This document shows positions 27,686 through 36,922 of a stretch of DNA of 64,000 bases, piece by piece. A program made the position numbers and the translations under genes. A model generated the notes under the pieces. The model was given only the letters and a program-made list of their open reading frames with translations, did no database searches and was not told where the DNA came from. The stretch's first letter is position 1, and each line of letters starts with the position of its first letter. Source of the DNA: Lysobacter luteus (lineage in GTDB: Bacteria > Pseudomonadota > Gammaproteobacteria > Xanthomonadales > Xanthomonadaceae); NCBI RefSeq assembly GCF_907164845.1, contig NZ_OU015430.1, forward strand, positions 1,106,001-1,170,000, given 5' to 3'.

Positions 27686-27743
27686 GTCGCGACCCCCTGA
27701 AAGCACGACCTCCATCCGCGTTCGCGACTCACGTCGCTCCTAC
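27671..27743. repeat. GTAG-type palindromic repeat, copy 2 (supplies the argE' stop)
   Basis: This 73-base element runs from GTAGGAGCGACG to CGTCGCTCCTAC. Its left arm encodes the last four codons and the TAA stop of argE', and its right arm ends 25 bases before the argB start codon, so it occupies nearly the whole gap. Confidence 0.88.
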
Positions 27744-27768
27744 CAGTGCAGATACGACGCAATCCCCC

Positions 27769-29142
27769 ATGACCATCCCGCCCACCGTCCACGACATCCA
27801 GACGCGCCAGACCATCGTCCGGCTGCTTTCCAGCATGGCCAGCGCCAAGGAGATCAGCCAGTACCTCAAGCGCTTCTCGCAGCTCGACGCGGCGCGCTTC
27901 GCGGTCGTCAAGGTCGGCGGCGCGGTACTGCGCGACGACCTCGACGCGCTGACCTCGTCGCTGGCGTTCCTGCAGGACGTCGGCCTGACGCCCATCGTGA
28001 TCCACGGTGCCGGCCCGCAACTGGACGCGGAACTCGCGGCCGCGGGCATCGAGAAGCGCACCGTCGAGGGCCTGCGGGTGACCTCGCCGGAGGCGCTGGC
28101 CATCGTGCGCCGGGTGTTCCACGCGCAGAACCTGCGGCTGGTGGAGGCGCTGCAGCGCAACGAGGCGCGCGCGACGTCGATCGTCTCGGGCGTGTTCGAG
28201 GCCGATTACCTGGATCACGACACCTACGGCCTGGTCGGCGAAGTCCGCCGGGTCGACCTTGCCCCGATCCAGGCCAGCCTGCAGGCCGGTTCCATCCCGG
28301 TCATCGCCAGCCTGGGCGAAACCACCGGCGGGCAGATCCTCAACATCAACGCCGACTTCGCCGCCAACGAGCTGGTGCAGGTGCTGCAGCCGTACAAGAT
28401 CGTGTTCCTGACCGGCACCGGTGGCCTGCTCGACGAAGCGTGCCAGGTGATCGATTCGATCAACCTGTCGACCGAGTACGCCGACCTGCTGGCGCAGCCG
28501 TGGGTGCATGGCGGCATGCGGGTCAAGATCGAGCAGATCAAGCAGTTGCTGGACCGGTTGCCGCTTTCGTCCTCGGTGTCGATCACGCGGCCCGCCGAGT
28601 TGGCCAAGGAGCTCTTCACCCACAAGGGTTCGGGCACGCTGGTACGCAAGGGTGAGCGTGTGCTGCAGGCAGGGTCATGGGACGAGCTGGACCTGCCCCG
28701 GCTGCGCACGTTGATCGAGTCCGCCTTCGGGCGCCGGCTGGCGCCGGACTACTTCGAGCGCACTCGGCTGCGCCGCGCCTACGTCAGCGAGAACTACCGT
28801 GCCGCGGTGGTGCTGGTCGATGGCGGTGACGAGGCCGGCGGCGAGACCTACCTGGACAAGTTCGCGGTGCTCGACGACGCCCAGGGCGAGGGTCTTGGCC
28901 GCGCGGTCTGGCAGGTAATGCGCGAGCAGAACCCACGGGTGTTCTGGCGCTCGCGGCACGGCAACCCGGTCAACGCGTTCTACTACGCGGAGTCGGACGG
29001 ACATATCAGGCAGGAGGCATGGAACGTGTTCTGGTACGGGATCACCGAGTTCGAGAAGCTGGCCGGTTGCGTGGCGCACTGCCGCGAGCGCGTGCCAACT
29101 TTGCTGGGCCCTTTGCGCGGAGACGCGGCGGTTGAGGCATGA
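27769..29142 (+). CDS. argB: Bifunctional N-acetylglutamate kinase/synthase
   Basis: This 457-residue fusion combines an amino acid kinase domain (about 1-290: [36 protein letters not shown]) with a C-terminal DUF619-type GNAT domain (about 300-440: [35 protein letters not shown]). Xanthomonads use this NAGS-K fusion for the first two steps, making N-acetylglutamate and phosphorylating it; arginine inhibits it in studied species. No clear ribosome site precedes the ATG, and the palindromic repeat lies immediately upstream, which may affect translation. It overlaps the next gene by four bases (ATGA). Confidence 0.96.
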   Translation: MTIPPTVHDIQTRQTIVRLLSSMASAKEISQYLKRFSQLDAARFAVVKVGGAVLRDDLDALTSSLAFLQDVGLTPIVIHGAGPQLDAELAAAGIEKRTVEGLRVTSPEALAIVRRVFHAQNLRLVEALQRNEARATSIVSGVFEADYLDHDTYGLVGEVRRVDLAPIQASLQAGSIPVIASLGETTGGQILNINADFAANELVQVLQPYKIVFLTGTGGLLDEACQVIDSINLSTEYADLLAQPWVHGGMRVKIEQIKQLLDRLPLSSSVSITRPAELAKELFTHKGSGTLVRKGERVLQAGSWDELDLPRLRTLIESAFGRRLAPDYFERTRLRRAYVSENYRAAVVLVDGGDEAGGETYLDKFAVLDDAQGEGLGRAVWQVMREQNPRVFWRSRHGNPVNAFYYAESDGHIRQEAWNVFWYGITEFEKLAGCVAHCRERVPTLLGPLRGDAAVEA

Positions 29143-29744
29143 GTGACTGGACCCAGGCACCGGTACTCGCCGGTCGAAACGCCAGGCTTGAACCGCTGGC
29201 GGTGGCCCACGTTGACGGCCTGCGTGCGGCGACCGACGAGGTACTGGCGGGCTGCTGGTACACCAGCGTGCCGCCACCGGACCAGGTCGAGGCGTACGTC
29301 GATTCCGCCCTGCGGATGCAGGCGCAGGGCAGGGCGCTCGCGTTCGTCGTGCGGGATGCGGACGGTGAAGTGGCCGGCGCCACGCGACTGTACGACCTCG
29401 ACCCGGCGACCCCGAGGGTGCAGATCGGATACACCTGGTATGCACGGCGGGTGCAGCGCACCGGCGTCAACACCGAGGTCAAGCGGTTCTTGCTGGCACA
29501 TGCCTTCGACACCCTTGGCTGCGTGGCGGTGGGCTTCCAGACCAGCTGGTTCAACCGCGCCTCGCGCAATGCGATCGAGCGCCTCGGCGCCAAGCGCGAC
29601 GGCGTGATCCGCAACCACCAGCGCCATGCCGACGGCAGCCTGCGCGACACCGTCACGTATTCGATCATCGACAGCGAGTGGCCCGCCGTGCGTCGCAACC
29701 TCGACGATCTGCTGGCGCGCCACGCGGTGGAGGTCGGGCAATGA
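29139..29744 (+). CDS. GNAT acetyltransferase, RimJ/RimL type, inside the arg operon
   Basis: This 201-residue GNAT protein has the RimJ/RimL-like pattern [30 protein letters not shown] (acetyl-CoA pyrophosphate loop region) and [20 protein letters not shown]. It overlaps argB by ATGA and argC by ATGA, so it is translationally coupled to both, which implies a role linked to arginine synthesis or its N-acetylated intermediates. The substrate is unknown; protein N-terminal or antibiotic acetylation are other possibilities for the family. The length is normal. Confidence 0.88.
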   Translation: MSDWTQAPVLAGRNARLEPLAVAHVDGLRAATDEVLAGCWYTSVPPPDQVEAYVDSALRMQAQGRALAFVVRDADGEVAGATRLYDLDPATPRVQIGYTWYARRVQRTGVNTEVKRFLLAHAFDTLGCVAVGFQTSWFNRASRNAIERLGAKRDGVIRNHQRHADGSLRDTVTYSIIDSEWPAVRRNLDDLLARHAVEVGQ

Positions 29745-30694
29745 CCACCACCCCGGTTGCCATCGGCATCGTTGGCGCGCGCGGCCATGTGGGCGCCGAG
29801 CTCATCCGGCTGGTCGCCGCCCATCCCGGGTTCGAGCTGGCCTTCGTATCCTCGCGTGCGCTCGACGGCCAGCCGGTCGCCGCGCACAACCCCGGCTACG
29901 CCGGCGACCTGCATTACAGCTCGCCCGGTTACGACGAGTTGCCCGGACTGGGAGCGCACGCCGTGGTGCTGGCGCTGCCCAACGGCAAGGCGGCGCGTTG
30001 CGTGGAGGCATTCGACCTCGCCGGTTCGGATGCGCTGCTGATCGACCTGTCGGCCGACTACCGCTTCGACCCGCGCTGGTATTACGGCCTGCCGGAGCTG
30101 GCGCGCGACGGCTACGTCGGCCAGCGGCGGATCAGCAACCCCGGCTGTTACGCCACGGCGATGCAACTGGCGGTCACTCCGATGCTGGATGCGGTTGAAG
30201 GCCCGGTGCAGTGCTTCGGCGTGTCCGGGCATTCGGGCGCCGGCACCACCCCGTCCGACCGCAATGATCCCGCCAAGCTGCGCGACAACCTGATGCCGTA
30301 TGCACTCACCGGGCACGTGCACGAGCGCGAGGTGTCCAGCCGACTTGGCCACCCGGTGGAGTTCATGCCGCACGTGGCACCCCATTTCCGCGGGATCACC
30401 ATCACCGCCAACCTGCACCTGGCGCGTTCGTTCACGCGCGAGGAAGTGCTTGCCCGCTACCGGGGCCGCTATTCCGGCGAGCCGCTGGTGCAGGTGCAGG
30501 ACGAAGCGCCGTGGGTCAGCGCGATCGCCGGCCGCCACCACGTCGAGATCGGTGGTTTCACGCTGTCGGACGATGGACGGCGGCTCGTCGTGGTCGCCAC
30601 CGAGGACAACCTGCTCAAGGGCGCTGCGACCCAGGCGCTGCAGAACCTCAACCTCGCCTTCGGCCTGCCCGAGCTCACCGGCATCCCGCATTGA
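29741..30694 (+). CDS. argC: N-acetyl-gamma-glutamyl-phosphate reductase
   Basis: This 317-residue NADPH-dependent dehydrogenase acts after the kinase step. The nucleotide motif is [17 protein letters not shown], the catalytic cysteine sits in [12 protein letters not shown], and the second catalytic segment is [16 protein letters not shown]. The ATG overlaps the GNAT stop (ATGA), which fixes the start and rejects a longer reading. It is followed by tandem palindromic repeats before argH. Confidence 0.96.
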   Translation: MTTTPVAIGIVGARGHVGAELIRLVAAHPGFELAFVSSRALDGQPVAAHNPGYAGDLHYSSPGYDELPGLGAHAVVLALPNGKAARCVEAFDLAGSDALLIDLSADYRFDPRWYYGLPELARDGYVGQRRISNPGCYATAMQLAVTPMLDAVEGPVQCFGVSGHSGAGTTPSDRNDPAKLRDNLMPYALTGHVHEREVSSRLGHPVEFMPHVAPHFRGITITANLHLARSFTREEVLARYRGRYSGEPLVQVQDEAPWVSAIAGRHHVEIGGFTLSDDGRRLVVVATEDNLLKGAATQALQNLNLAFGLPELTGIPH

Positions 30695-30708
30695 CCCTCC
30701 GAGCACTC

Positions 30709-30780
30709 TGTAGGAGCGGCTTCAGCCGCGATCGGGTGCACCGTTGCCCGACTTCCATCGCGACTTACGTCGCTCCTACA
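30709..30780. repeat. GTAG-type palindromic repeat, copy 3
   Basis: This 72-base element runs from TGTAGGAGCGGCTTCAGCCG to ACGTCGCTCCTACA between argC and argH. Its left arm is a diverged variant (GGCTTCAGCC core) and its right arm is the standard form. Confidence 0.87.
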
Positions 30781-30794
30781 CAAGCACGACCCCC

Positions 30795-30819
30795 TGTAGG
30801 AGCGACGTAAGTCGCGACC
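30795..30819. repeat. GTAG-type repeat, single arm (copy 3b)
   Basis: One arm (TGTAGGAGCGACGTAAGTCG and five more bases) lies 14 bases after copy 3. It is a near-perfect inverted match to the right arm of copy 3 (23 of 24 bases), so two alternative hairpins can form in the argC-argH spacer. Confidence 0.85.
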
Positions 30820-30899
30820 ACGCAGCCCAACCACCATGCGAGGCACCGGGTTATCCCCACCTTCGCCCCCACGTTCCCCGACCACCACCCGAGACCAAC

Positions 30900-32189
30900 A
30901 TGACCGACCTGCTCTGGCAAAAGCCCGGCGTCCGCGTCGACGAGCGCATCCAGCAGTTCTGTGCCGGTGACGACGTCATCCTGGACCGCGAGTTCTTCGC
31001 GTTCGACATCCAGGCAAGCGCCGCGCACGCCGAAGGCCTGCAGCGCATCGGCATCCTGTCGGCGGACGAACTCGAGGCGATCCAGCGTGAACTGGGCGCA
31101 TTGGCCGCCGATTTCGATGCCGGCGACTTCGTGCTCGACGCGCGTTACGAGGACGGCCACTCGGCGATCGAGGCGCGCCTGGTGGAGCGACTTGGCGACA
31201 CCGGGCGGCGCATCCACACCGGGCGCAGCCGAAACGACCAGGTGCTGGTCGCAACGCGCCTCTGGCTGAAGGATCGGTTGGCCACGCTGCACGCACTCTG
31301 CCGCGAGGTGGCCGGTGTCGCACTTGAGCGCGCCGCGGCCGAGCGCGACGTGCCGTTGCCCGGCTACACGCACCTGCAGCGCGCCGTGGCCTCGTCGCTC
31401 GGCATGTGGTGGGCGGCGTGGGCCGAAGGATTCATCGACAACGCGACCCGCGCGCGCGACACCCTGGCGTGGGTGGACGCCAACCCGCTCGGCAGCGCGG
31501 CCGGCTATGGCGTCAACCTGCCGCTGGACCGCGACCACACCACCGCCGCGCTCGGGTTCGGGCGCATGCAGGTGGCCGCGACGTACGCACAGCTGTCGCG
31601 CGGCAAGTTCGAGCTGGCCGCGACCGAGGCCCTGGCCAGCGCCGTGCTCGACCTCCGCCGGCTGGCGTGGGACCTCAGCCTGTTCACCAGCGCCGAGTTC
31701 GGCTTCGTCGCGTTGCCGGCCCAGTACACCACCGGCAGCTCGATCATGCCGAACAAGCGCAACCCCGACGTGATCGAGCTGATGCGCGCCAGCTATGCCA
31801 GCGTCGCTGCGGGCAGGGCGGAGATCGAACACCTGCTGTCGCTGCCGTCGGGTTACCACCGCGACCTGCAGTTCTCCAAGGGCGCGATCTTCCACGCGTT
31901 CGGACGCGGGCTGGGCGCGCTGTCGCTGCTTCCGGACCTGTTGCGCAACCTGGAGTGGAACACCGACGCGATGCGCGCCGCGCTCGATCCGTCGATGTAC
32001 GCGACCGACCTTGCCGTCGACCTCGCGCGCGACGGGTTGCCATTCCGCGACGCCTATCGGCAGGCCGCCGATCCGGCGCGGTGGACGGCCGGCGACCCGG
32101 CTGCGAGCCTCGCGGCACGCGTGTCTCCGGGGGCCGCGGGGGACCTGCGGCTGGAGATCCTCCGCGGTCGACTGGACGGGCTTGCCTGA
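30900..32189 (+). CDS. argH: Argininosuccinate lyase
   Basis: This 429-residue fumarase/aspartase-superfamily enzyme splits argininosuccinate to arginine and fumarate, the last step. The signature [12 protein letters not shown], the SRNDQV segment and [11 protein letters not shown] are present. The ATG begins [10 protein letters not shown]; a longer in-frame reading would translate the upstream repeat and is rejected. The 205-base argC-argH spacer holds repeat copies 3 and 3b. It is slightly shorter than the E. coli enzyme but complete. Confidence 0.96.
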   Translation: MTDLLWQKPGVRVDERIQQFCAGDDVILDREFFAFDIQASAAHAEGLQRIGILSADELEAIQRELGALAADFDAGDFVLDARYEDGHSAIEARLVERLGDTGRRIHTGRSRNDQVLVATRLWLKDRLATLHALCREVAGVALERAAAERDVPLPGYTHLQRAVASSLGMWWAAWAEGFIDNATRARDTLAWVDANPLGSAAGYGVNLPLDRDHTTAALGFGRMQVAATYAQLSRGKFELAATEALASAVLDLRRLAWDLSLFTSAEFGFVALPAQYTTGSSIMPNKRNPDVIELMRASYASVAAGRAEIEHLLSLPSGYHRDLQFSKGAIFHAFGRGLGALSLLPDLLRNLEWNTDAMRAALDPSMYATDLAVDLARDGLPFRDAYRQAADPARWTAGDPAASLAARVSPGAAGDLRLEILRGRLDGLA

Positions 32190-32597
32190 GGATCAAAGCA
32201 GCGCTCCCGGGTCCGCCGACATGCGCGAAAGAAGCGCGCGCGACCTCCTTCAACCAACCCTCGCCTGAACCCCGGGTTGGCCTGGGAGCCTTGAAAATGC
32301 TAGGCTTTCACGCTTTCGAGTACAGCTTCCGGCGTTGGTGCACGTAACGCCGTTGTCCCGTATGTACGTCGCCGGGGCCTGACCTGCAGGCCCGCCGATC
32401 GCTTCCGATCCGCACGTACGCCGCCGCGGCGCCATGGCCTTCGTGCCTGCAGTCCGCAACCTCCGGGGCAATCCACATCCGCATCGCCGGGCACCAGGAT
32501 CGTACCCACTTCGCCCATTGCCGGTCGGCTGTTCTCCTGATCCCTCGCCATGTCACGCACATGCGCGTTCCGCACCCACAGGAGAACCACGTTCGCG
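32190..32597 (+). other. 408-base leader/intergenic region before proBA
   Basis: No protein gene fits here on either strand. A small ORF at 32297-32347, behind GGGAG, would encode MLGFHAFEYSFRRWCT. A stable hairpin follows: GGGCCTG (32375-32381) with CAGGCCC (32387-32393), with no U-tract. A weak promoter-like pair (TTGGCC and TGCTAG) lies near 32276-32304. The region could be a long untranslated leader of proB; no known riboswitch was recognised. Confidence 0.4.
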
Positions 32598-33797
32598 ATG
32601 ACTGCCGTACCCAAGACCGCCACCACCGCCCACACGACTTTTCCCGAGCAGGCGATGCCGCGCTGGCAGCGCGCAGTGCTCAAGGTTGGCAGCAGCCTGC
32701 TCACCGACGGCAAGGGCGGGCTGGGCAAGCGCAATGCCGCCGCGCTGGCCAACCTGATCGCGCGGTTCCGCGACCAGGGCCGCGAGGTGCTGCTGGTGTC
32801 TTCCGGCGCGGTGGCCGCCGGCCGCGGGGTGATAGCGAGCAACGGCGTCGGGCTTGCGCAGCGGCAGGCGCTCGCCGCGGTCGGGCAGACCCCGATGCTG
32901 GCGCTCTGGCAGGGGCTGGTGGAGCAGCCGGTCGCGCAGGTGCTCCTGAGCCACGATGACCTGCGCAACCGCCGTCGCTACCTCAACGCCCGTGCGACGT
33001 TGCGCGAGTTGCTGCGGATCGGCGCGCTGCCCATCGTCAACGAGAACGACACCGTCGCCATCGACGAGCTCAAGCTCGGCGACAACGACAACCTGGCCGC
33101 GGTGGTCGCGACCCTGGTCGAAGCCGACGTGCTGCTGATCGCCACCGACACCGCCGGCCTGTACACCGGCCACCCGGTGCAGGATCCGGACGCGCGCCCG
33201 GTGCCCCGGATCGAGGAGATCACGCCGGAGGTCATGCTGATGGCGCAGGGCGGCGCGGGTTCGCTCGGTACCGGTGGCATGTACACGAAGCTCGAGGCTG
33301 CCACCAAGACCGCGGCGGCCGGCATCGACACCGCGCTGTTCTGTGGCCACGACGCCGACACCATCGCCGCACTTGGCGAGGACCGCCTGCGCGGCACCTT
33401 CATCCCCGCGCACGGCGACCGGCTGGTCGCGCGCAAACTTTGGCTCCGGCATACCCCGCCGAGCGGCGGCGCGATCCGCGTCGACGAAGGCGCCGCCGAG
33501 GCGTTGTCGGGGCAGGGCGCCTCGCTGCTGCCCGGCGGCATCGTCTCGGTCGAGGGCGACTTCTGCCGCGACGCGATGGTCGACGTGCTGCCCGCGCGCG
33601 GTCACCGGCGCCTGGCCCGCGGCCTGGTCCAGTACGACTCGGCCCACCTGGAACGCATCGCCGGCTGCCACAGCCGCGACATCGAATCGGTGCTCGGCTT
33701 CCACAACGGCGAATCGGTAATCCGTCGCGACGACCTCGTCCTGCTGACGCCCGCCGCCGCCGCCGCCACCCCCGAACTGTTCACGGAGACACTCTGA
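32598..33797 (+). CDS. proB: Glutamate 5-kinase
   Basis: This 399-residue first enzyme of proline synthesis has an amino acid kinase domain ([49 protein letters not shown]) and a C-terminal PUA domain (about 300-390, [19 protein letters not shown]). It is about 30 residues longer than the E. coli enzyme at the N terminus; an ATG at 32655 ([14 protein letters not shown]) would give a more usual length, and neither start has an ideal ribosome site. It overlaps proA by one base (TGATG). It follows the arg cluster on the same strand but has its own 408-base leader. Confidence 0.95.
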   Translation: MTAVPKTATTAHTTFPEQAMPRWQRAVLKVGSSLLTDGKGGLGKRNAAALANLIARFRDQGREVLLVSSGAVAAGRGVIASNGVGLAQRQALAAVGQTPMLALWQGLVEQPVAQVLLSHDDLRNRRRYLNARATLRELLRIGALPIVNENDTVAIDELKLGDNDNLAAVVATLVEADVLLIATDTAGLYTGHPVQDPDARPVPRIEEITPEVMLMAQGGAGSLGTGGMYTKLEAATKTAAAGIDTALFCGHDADTIAALGEDRLRGTFIPAHGDRLVARKLWLRHTPPSGGAIRVDEGAAEALSGQGASLLPGGIVSVEGDFCRDAMVDVLPARGHRRLARGLVQYDSAHLERIAGCHSRDIESVLGFHNGESVIRRDDLVLLTPAAAAATPELFTETL

Positions 33798-35089
33798 TGA
33801 CCCACCAGCACAGCGGCTACGTCCGCTCACTCGCCGAGCGCGCGCGCGCCGCGTCGCTTGCCATCGCCAGTCTTGACGACGCCGGGCGCGCCGGGCTGCT
33901 GTCGGCCATGGCCGACGCGGTCGACGCCGGCCGCGCCGGCATCCTCAAGGCCAACGAGAGCGACATGGCGCGCGTCCACGACAACGGCACCACCGGCGCC
34001 ATGCTCGACCGGTTGAAGCTCGACGACGGCCGGATCGACGGCATCGTCGCCGCGATCCGCGAAGTGGCCGCGCTGCCCGACCCCGTCGGCCAGGTCACCC
34101 GTCGCGAGACCCGGCCCAATGGGCTGGTGGTCGAGAAGGTGCGGATCCCGCTGGGCCTGATCGCGATGATCTACGAGGCCCGCCCGAACGTGACCGCCGA
34201 TGCCGCGGCGCTGTGCCTGCGCGCAGGAAACGCGGTGCTCCTGCGCGGCGGTTCGGAGGCGCGCGACAGCAACATCGCCATCGCCCGCTGCCTGCACCGC
34301 GCACTGGCCGACCACGGCCTGCCGGCTGAGGCCGTCGCGCTGGTGGAGGACACCGCGCGCGAACACGTGCTCGAGCTGCTCCAGCTGACCGACCTGGTCG
34401 ACCTGGCGATTCCGAGGGGCGGCGAGCGCCTGATCCGCTTCGTCGCCGAGAACGCGCGGGTGCCGGTGATCAAGCACTACAAGGGCGTCTGCCACCTTTA
34501 TGTCGACCGCGCGGCCGACCCCGCGCTCGCGCTGCGGCTGGCAATCGACGGCAAGCTGTCGCGGCCCGGCGTGTGCAACTCGCTTGAGACGATGCTGGTG
34601 CATGCCGACATCGCGGAAGGCTGGCTGCCCGAGGCGCTGTCGGAACTGCAGGCGCGCGGCGCCGAGATCCGCGGCTGCGACCGCACCCGCGCGCTGTTCC
34701 CCGCAGCCGCCCCCGCGAGCGAGGACGACTATGCCGCCGAGTTCCTGGCGCCGATCCTTGCAGTGCGGGTTGTCGACTCGATCGACGAGGCCATCGGCCA
34801 CATCCAGCGGCACACGTCCGACCACACCGAAGTCATCTGCAGCACCGACCCGGCGGCGATCGATCGATTCGTGCGCGAGATCCGCAGCTCGGCAGTGGTG
34901 GTCAACGCGTCGTCGCGCTTCAACGACGGTGGGGAGTTGGGGCTGGGCGCCGAGATCGGCATCTCGACCACCCGCCTGCACGCCTACGGCCCGATGGGGC
35001 TGGAGTCGCTGACCATCGAGCGCTACGTGGTGCGTGGCGACGGCCAGGCGCGACACGCCGACGTGCCGAAGCAGTCGCAGGCCGCGTAG
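33797..35089 (+). CDS. proA: Gamma-glutamyl phosphate reductase
   Basis: This 430-residue aldehyde dehydrogenase-fold enzyme takes the ProB product to glutamate semialdehyde. The catalytic cysteine is in [40 protein letters not shown] and the C-terminal [20 protein letters not shown] are family signatures. The start overlaps the proB stop (TGATG), with ACGGAGAC upstream, so the two are translationally coupled. It converges with the pga operon; no terminator was seen in the 36-base gap. Confidence 0.97.
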   Translation: MTHQHSGYVRSLAERARAASLAIASLDDAGRAGLLSAMADAVDAGRAGILKANESDMARVHDNGTTGAMLDRLKLDDGRIDGIVAAIREVAALPDPVGQVTRRETRPNGLVVEKVRIPLGLIAMIYEARPNVTADAAALCLRAGNAVLLRGGSEARDSNIAIARCLHRALADHGLPAEAVALVEDTAREHVLELLQLTDLVDLAIPRGGERLIRFVAENARVPVIKHYKGVCHLYVDRAADPALALRLAIDGKLSRPGVCNSLETMLVHADIAEGWLPEALSELQARGAEIRGCDRTRALFPAAAPASEDDYAAEFLAPILAVRVVDSIDEAIGHIQRHTSDHTEVICSTDPAAIDRFVREIRSSAVVVNASSRFNDGGELGLGAEIGISTTRLHAYGPMGLESLTIERYVVRGDGQARHADVPKQSQAA

Positions 35090-35125
35090 GCGGCTGCGAC
35101 AGCACGGCGGACAGGAATCAGCGGG

Positions 35126-35668
35126 TCAGGCCGGCAGCGCTTCGGCGTCGGCCACCGCCAACGGTTCGCCCGGTGCGGTGTCACCGGCCCGCATCCCATC
35201 GGGTCGGTCGGCCGGCCCCGGGCGCATCGCCAGCGGGCGACCGTCCGTCCCCATCACCAGCACCGCGCTGCCCGCCGCTGCCAACGCCGCGGCCAGCTCG
35301 GGGGGCGCATGCATCGCCGTGGCCACCTCGTCGCGGGTCACGTCGCCGCGCCCGTTGCGGCGGTCGCGGCCCGCAAACCGCCAGCGGTTGTACTCGGCCC
35401 AGCCGATCAGCACGCAAGCGCAGGCCAGCAACAGCGCCGGCAGCCAGACCAGCAGCATCGGGTCGATCTTCTGCTGTGCCAGGTACAGCTCCATGAAGCC
35501 CAGCCGCACGCCGAGCACCCACAGCAGCAGGGTCGCCAGCGGCAGCCACAGCCACGCATACACCGCCCACACCACCAGCGTCGCGAGGCCGTAGAGCGTG
35601 CGGCTGCCGGGCGCCTGCGCGCTTGGCGCGTGGATGATGGCTGGCCCGGGTGTCGTCTGTCGGCTCAT
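35126..35668 (-). CDS. pgaD: PGA biosynthesis protein PgaD
   Basis: The 180-residue protein has two membrane segments (about 25-50 and 65-95) followed by a hydrophilic tail. In E. coli, PgaD binds c-di-GMP together with PgaC and activates poly-N-acetylglucosamine polymerisation at the inner membrane. The sequence is poorly conserved; the call rests on topology (AVYAWLWLPLATLLLWVLG, ending in the helix before EYNRWRFAG) and its place as the last gene of pgaABCD. The ATG at 35668 has an AAGG site and lies 10 bases after pgaC; a GTG at 35692 would overlap pgaC. Confidence 0.85.
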   Translation of the reverse strand: MSRQTTPGPAIIHAPSAQAPGSRTLYGLATLVVWAVYAWLWLPLATLLLWVLGVRLGFMELYLAQQKIDPMLLVWLPALLLACACVLIGWAEYNRWRFAGRDRRNGRGDVTRDEVATAMHAPPELAAALAAAGSAVLVMGTDGRPLAMRPGPADRPDGMRAGDTAPGEPLAVADAEALPA

Positions 35669-35678
35669 GGTGAGTGCC

Positions 35679-36920
35679 TTATCGGTAGCCACGGTCGGGA
35701 CTGGTCCACACCGCGAGTTGCCCGCGACGCTTGAAGAGGGTCAGGGGAACCGCCGCCAGCGTCGTCATCAGGCTCAGCAGCCAGTACGCGGCGGGGTACC
35801 AGATCATCCAGTAGTAGTAGCGGCCGATCCGCGGCTCGTAGCGGCGGTCGATCAGCAGGCTGACGGCGAATTGCAGCAGGCAGACCAGTGCCAGCACCAC
35901 GCCGTGCCAGCCCGGCATCAATCCCCCCAGCTCCCAGTGCGGCGGCATCGGGGTGAACATGCCCACCACCCACGTGACGATGATCCACAGCATCGTCATC
36001 GCCCACAGCACGCTGAGCAGGTACTCGGCAAGCACGCCCCACATCCGTCGCCGGCGCCAGGTGAAGAGCCCCGCCCCATGCCGCAGCAGCACCTCGGCAC
36101 CGCCGCGTGCCCAGCGCAGGCGCTGGCGCCACAGGCCGCGCAGCGTCTCGGGCATCAGGATCCAGGCCAGCGCATTGGGCTCGTAGCGGATGTCCCAGTG
36201 CTCCATCTGCAGGCGCCAGCTGATGTCGATGTCCTCGGTCACCATGTCGTCGGCCCAGTAGCCGACGTGGTGCAGCGCGGTCTTGCGGAAGGCCGATACC
36301 ACGCCCGAGATCGTGAACAACCGGCCATAGCCGCGCTGGGCGCGCTTGATCATCCCGATGATCGAGGAGAACTCGCCAACCTGGAGCTTGCCCAGCAGGG
36401 TGGAGCGGTTGCGGATGCGCGGGTTGCCGGTGACCGCGCCGACCCGCGGGCCGCTGCACAGGTGCCAGACCAGCCAGTGGCAGGCGTACTCGTCGAGCAG
36501 TGCGTCGCCGTCGATGCACACCAGGTACTCGGCGCGCGCGGCCAGGGTGCCCATGCGCAGCGCATTGGCCTTGCCCAGGTTGCGGTCCAGGTGGATCGCC
36601 CGGACCTGCGGATGGCGCGCGGCCAGGGCATCGAGCAGGGCGCCGGTGTCGTCCTGGCTGCCGTCGTTGATCGCGACGATCTCGAAGCGCGGGTAGCGCT
36701 GCGCCAGCAGCGCGGCGATCGTCTCCTCGATGTTGTCGGCTTCGTTGTGGCAGGGCACCAGGATCGACACCAGTGGCGCGTCGGCGAATGCCGGTGGCTG
36801 GTCGCGTCGCGGCTTGCCGCGCTCGCGGCGCAGGTAGTAGTACACGCCCCCGGCCAGCCACAGGAACGACATCAGTACGGGGTACCAGAAGGCGAAGGCG
36901 AGCAGCTTGTCGATGCCCAT
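35679..36920 (-). CDS. pgaC: Poly-beta-1,6-N-acetylglucosamine synthase PgaC
   Basis: This 413-residue GT2 glycosyltransferase polymerises UDP-GlcNAc and secretes the chain. An N-terminal membrane helix (8-30) precedes the catalytic domain with VPCHNEADNIEETI (56-69), the DGD motif at 138-140, TED at 228-230 and the QRLRW motif at 266-270. C-terminal membrane helices follow (about 285-400). It starts two bases after the pgaB stop, so the operon is tightly coupled. Confidence 0.95.
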   Translation of the reverse strand: MGIDKLLAFAFWYPVLMSFLWLAGGVYYYLRRERGKPRRDQPPAFADAPLVSILVPCHNEADNIEETIAALLAQRYPRFEIVAINDGSQDDTGALLDALAARHPQVRAIHLDRNLGKANALRMGTLAARAEYLVCIDGDALLDEYACHWLVWHLCSGPRVGAVTGNPRIRNRSTLLGKLQVGEFSSIIGMIKRAQRGYGRLFTISGVVSAFRKTALHHVGYWADDMVTEDIDISWRLQMEHWDIRYEPNALAWILMPETLRGLWRQRLRWARGGAEVLLRHGAGLFTWRRRRMWGVLAEYLLSVLWAMTMLWIIVTWVVGMFTPMPPHWELGGLMPGWHGVVLALVCLLQFAVSLLIDRRYEPRIGRYYYWMIWYPAAYWLLSLMTTLAAVPLTLFKRRGQLAVWTSPDRGYR

Positions 36921-36922
36921 GG

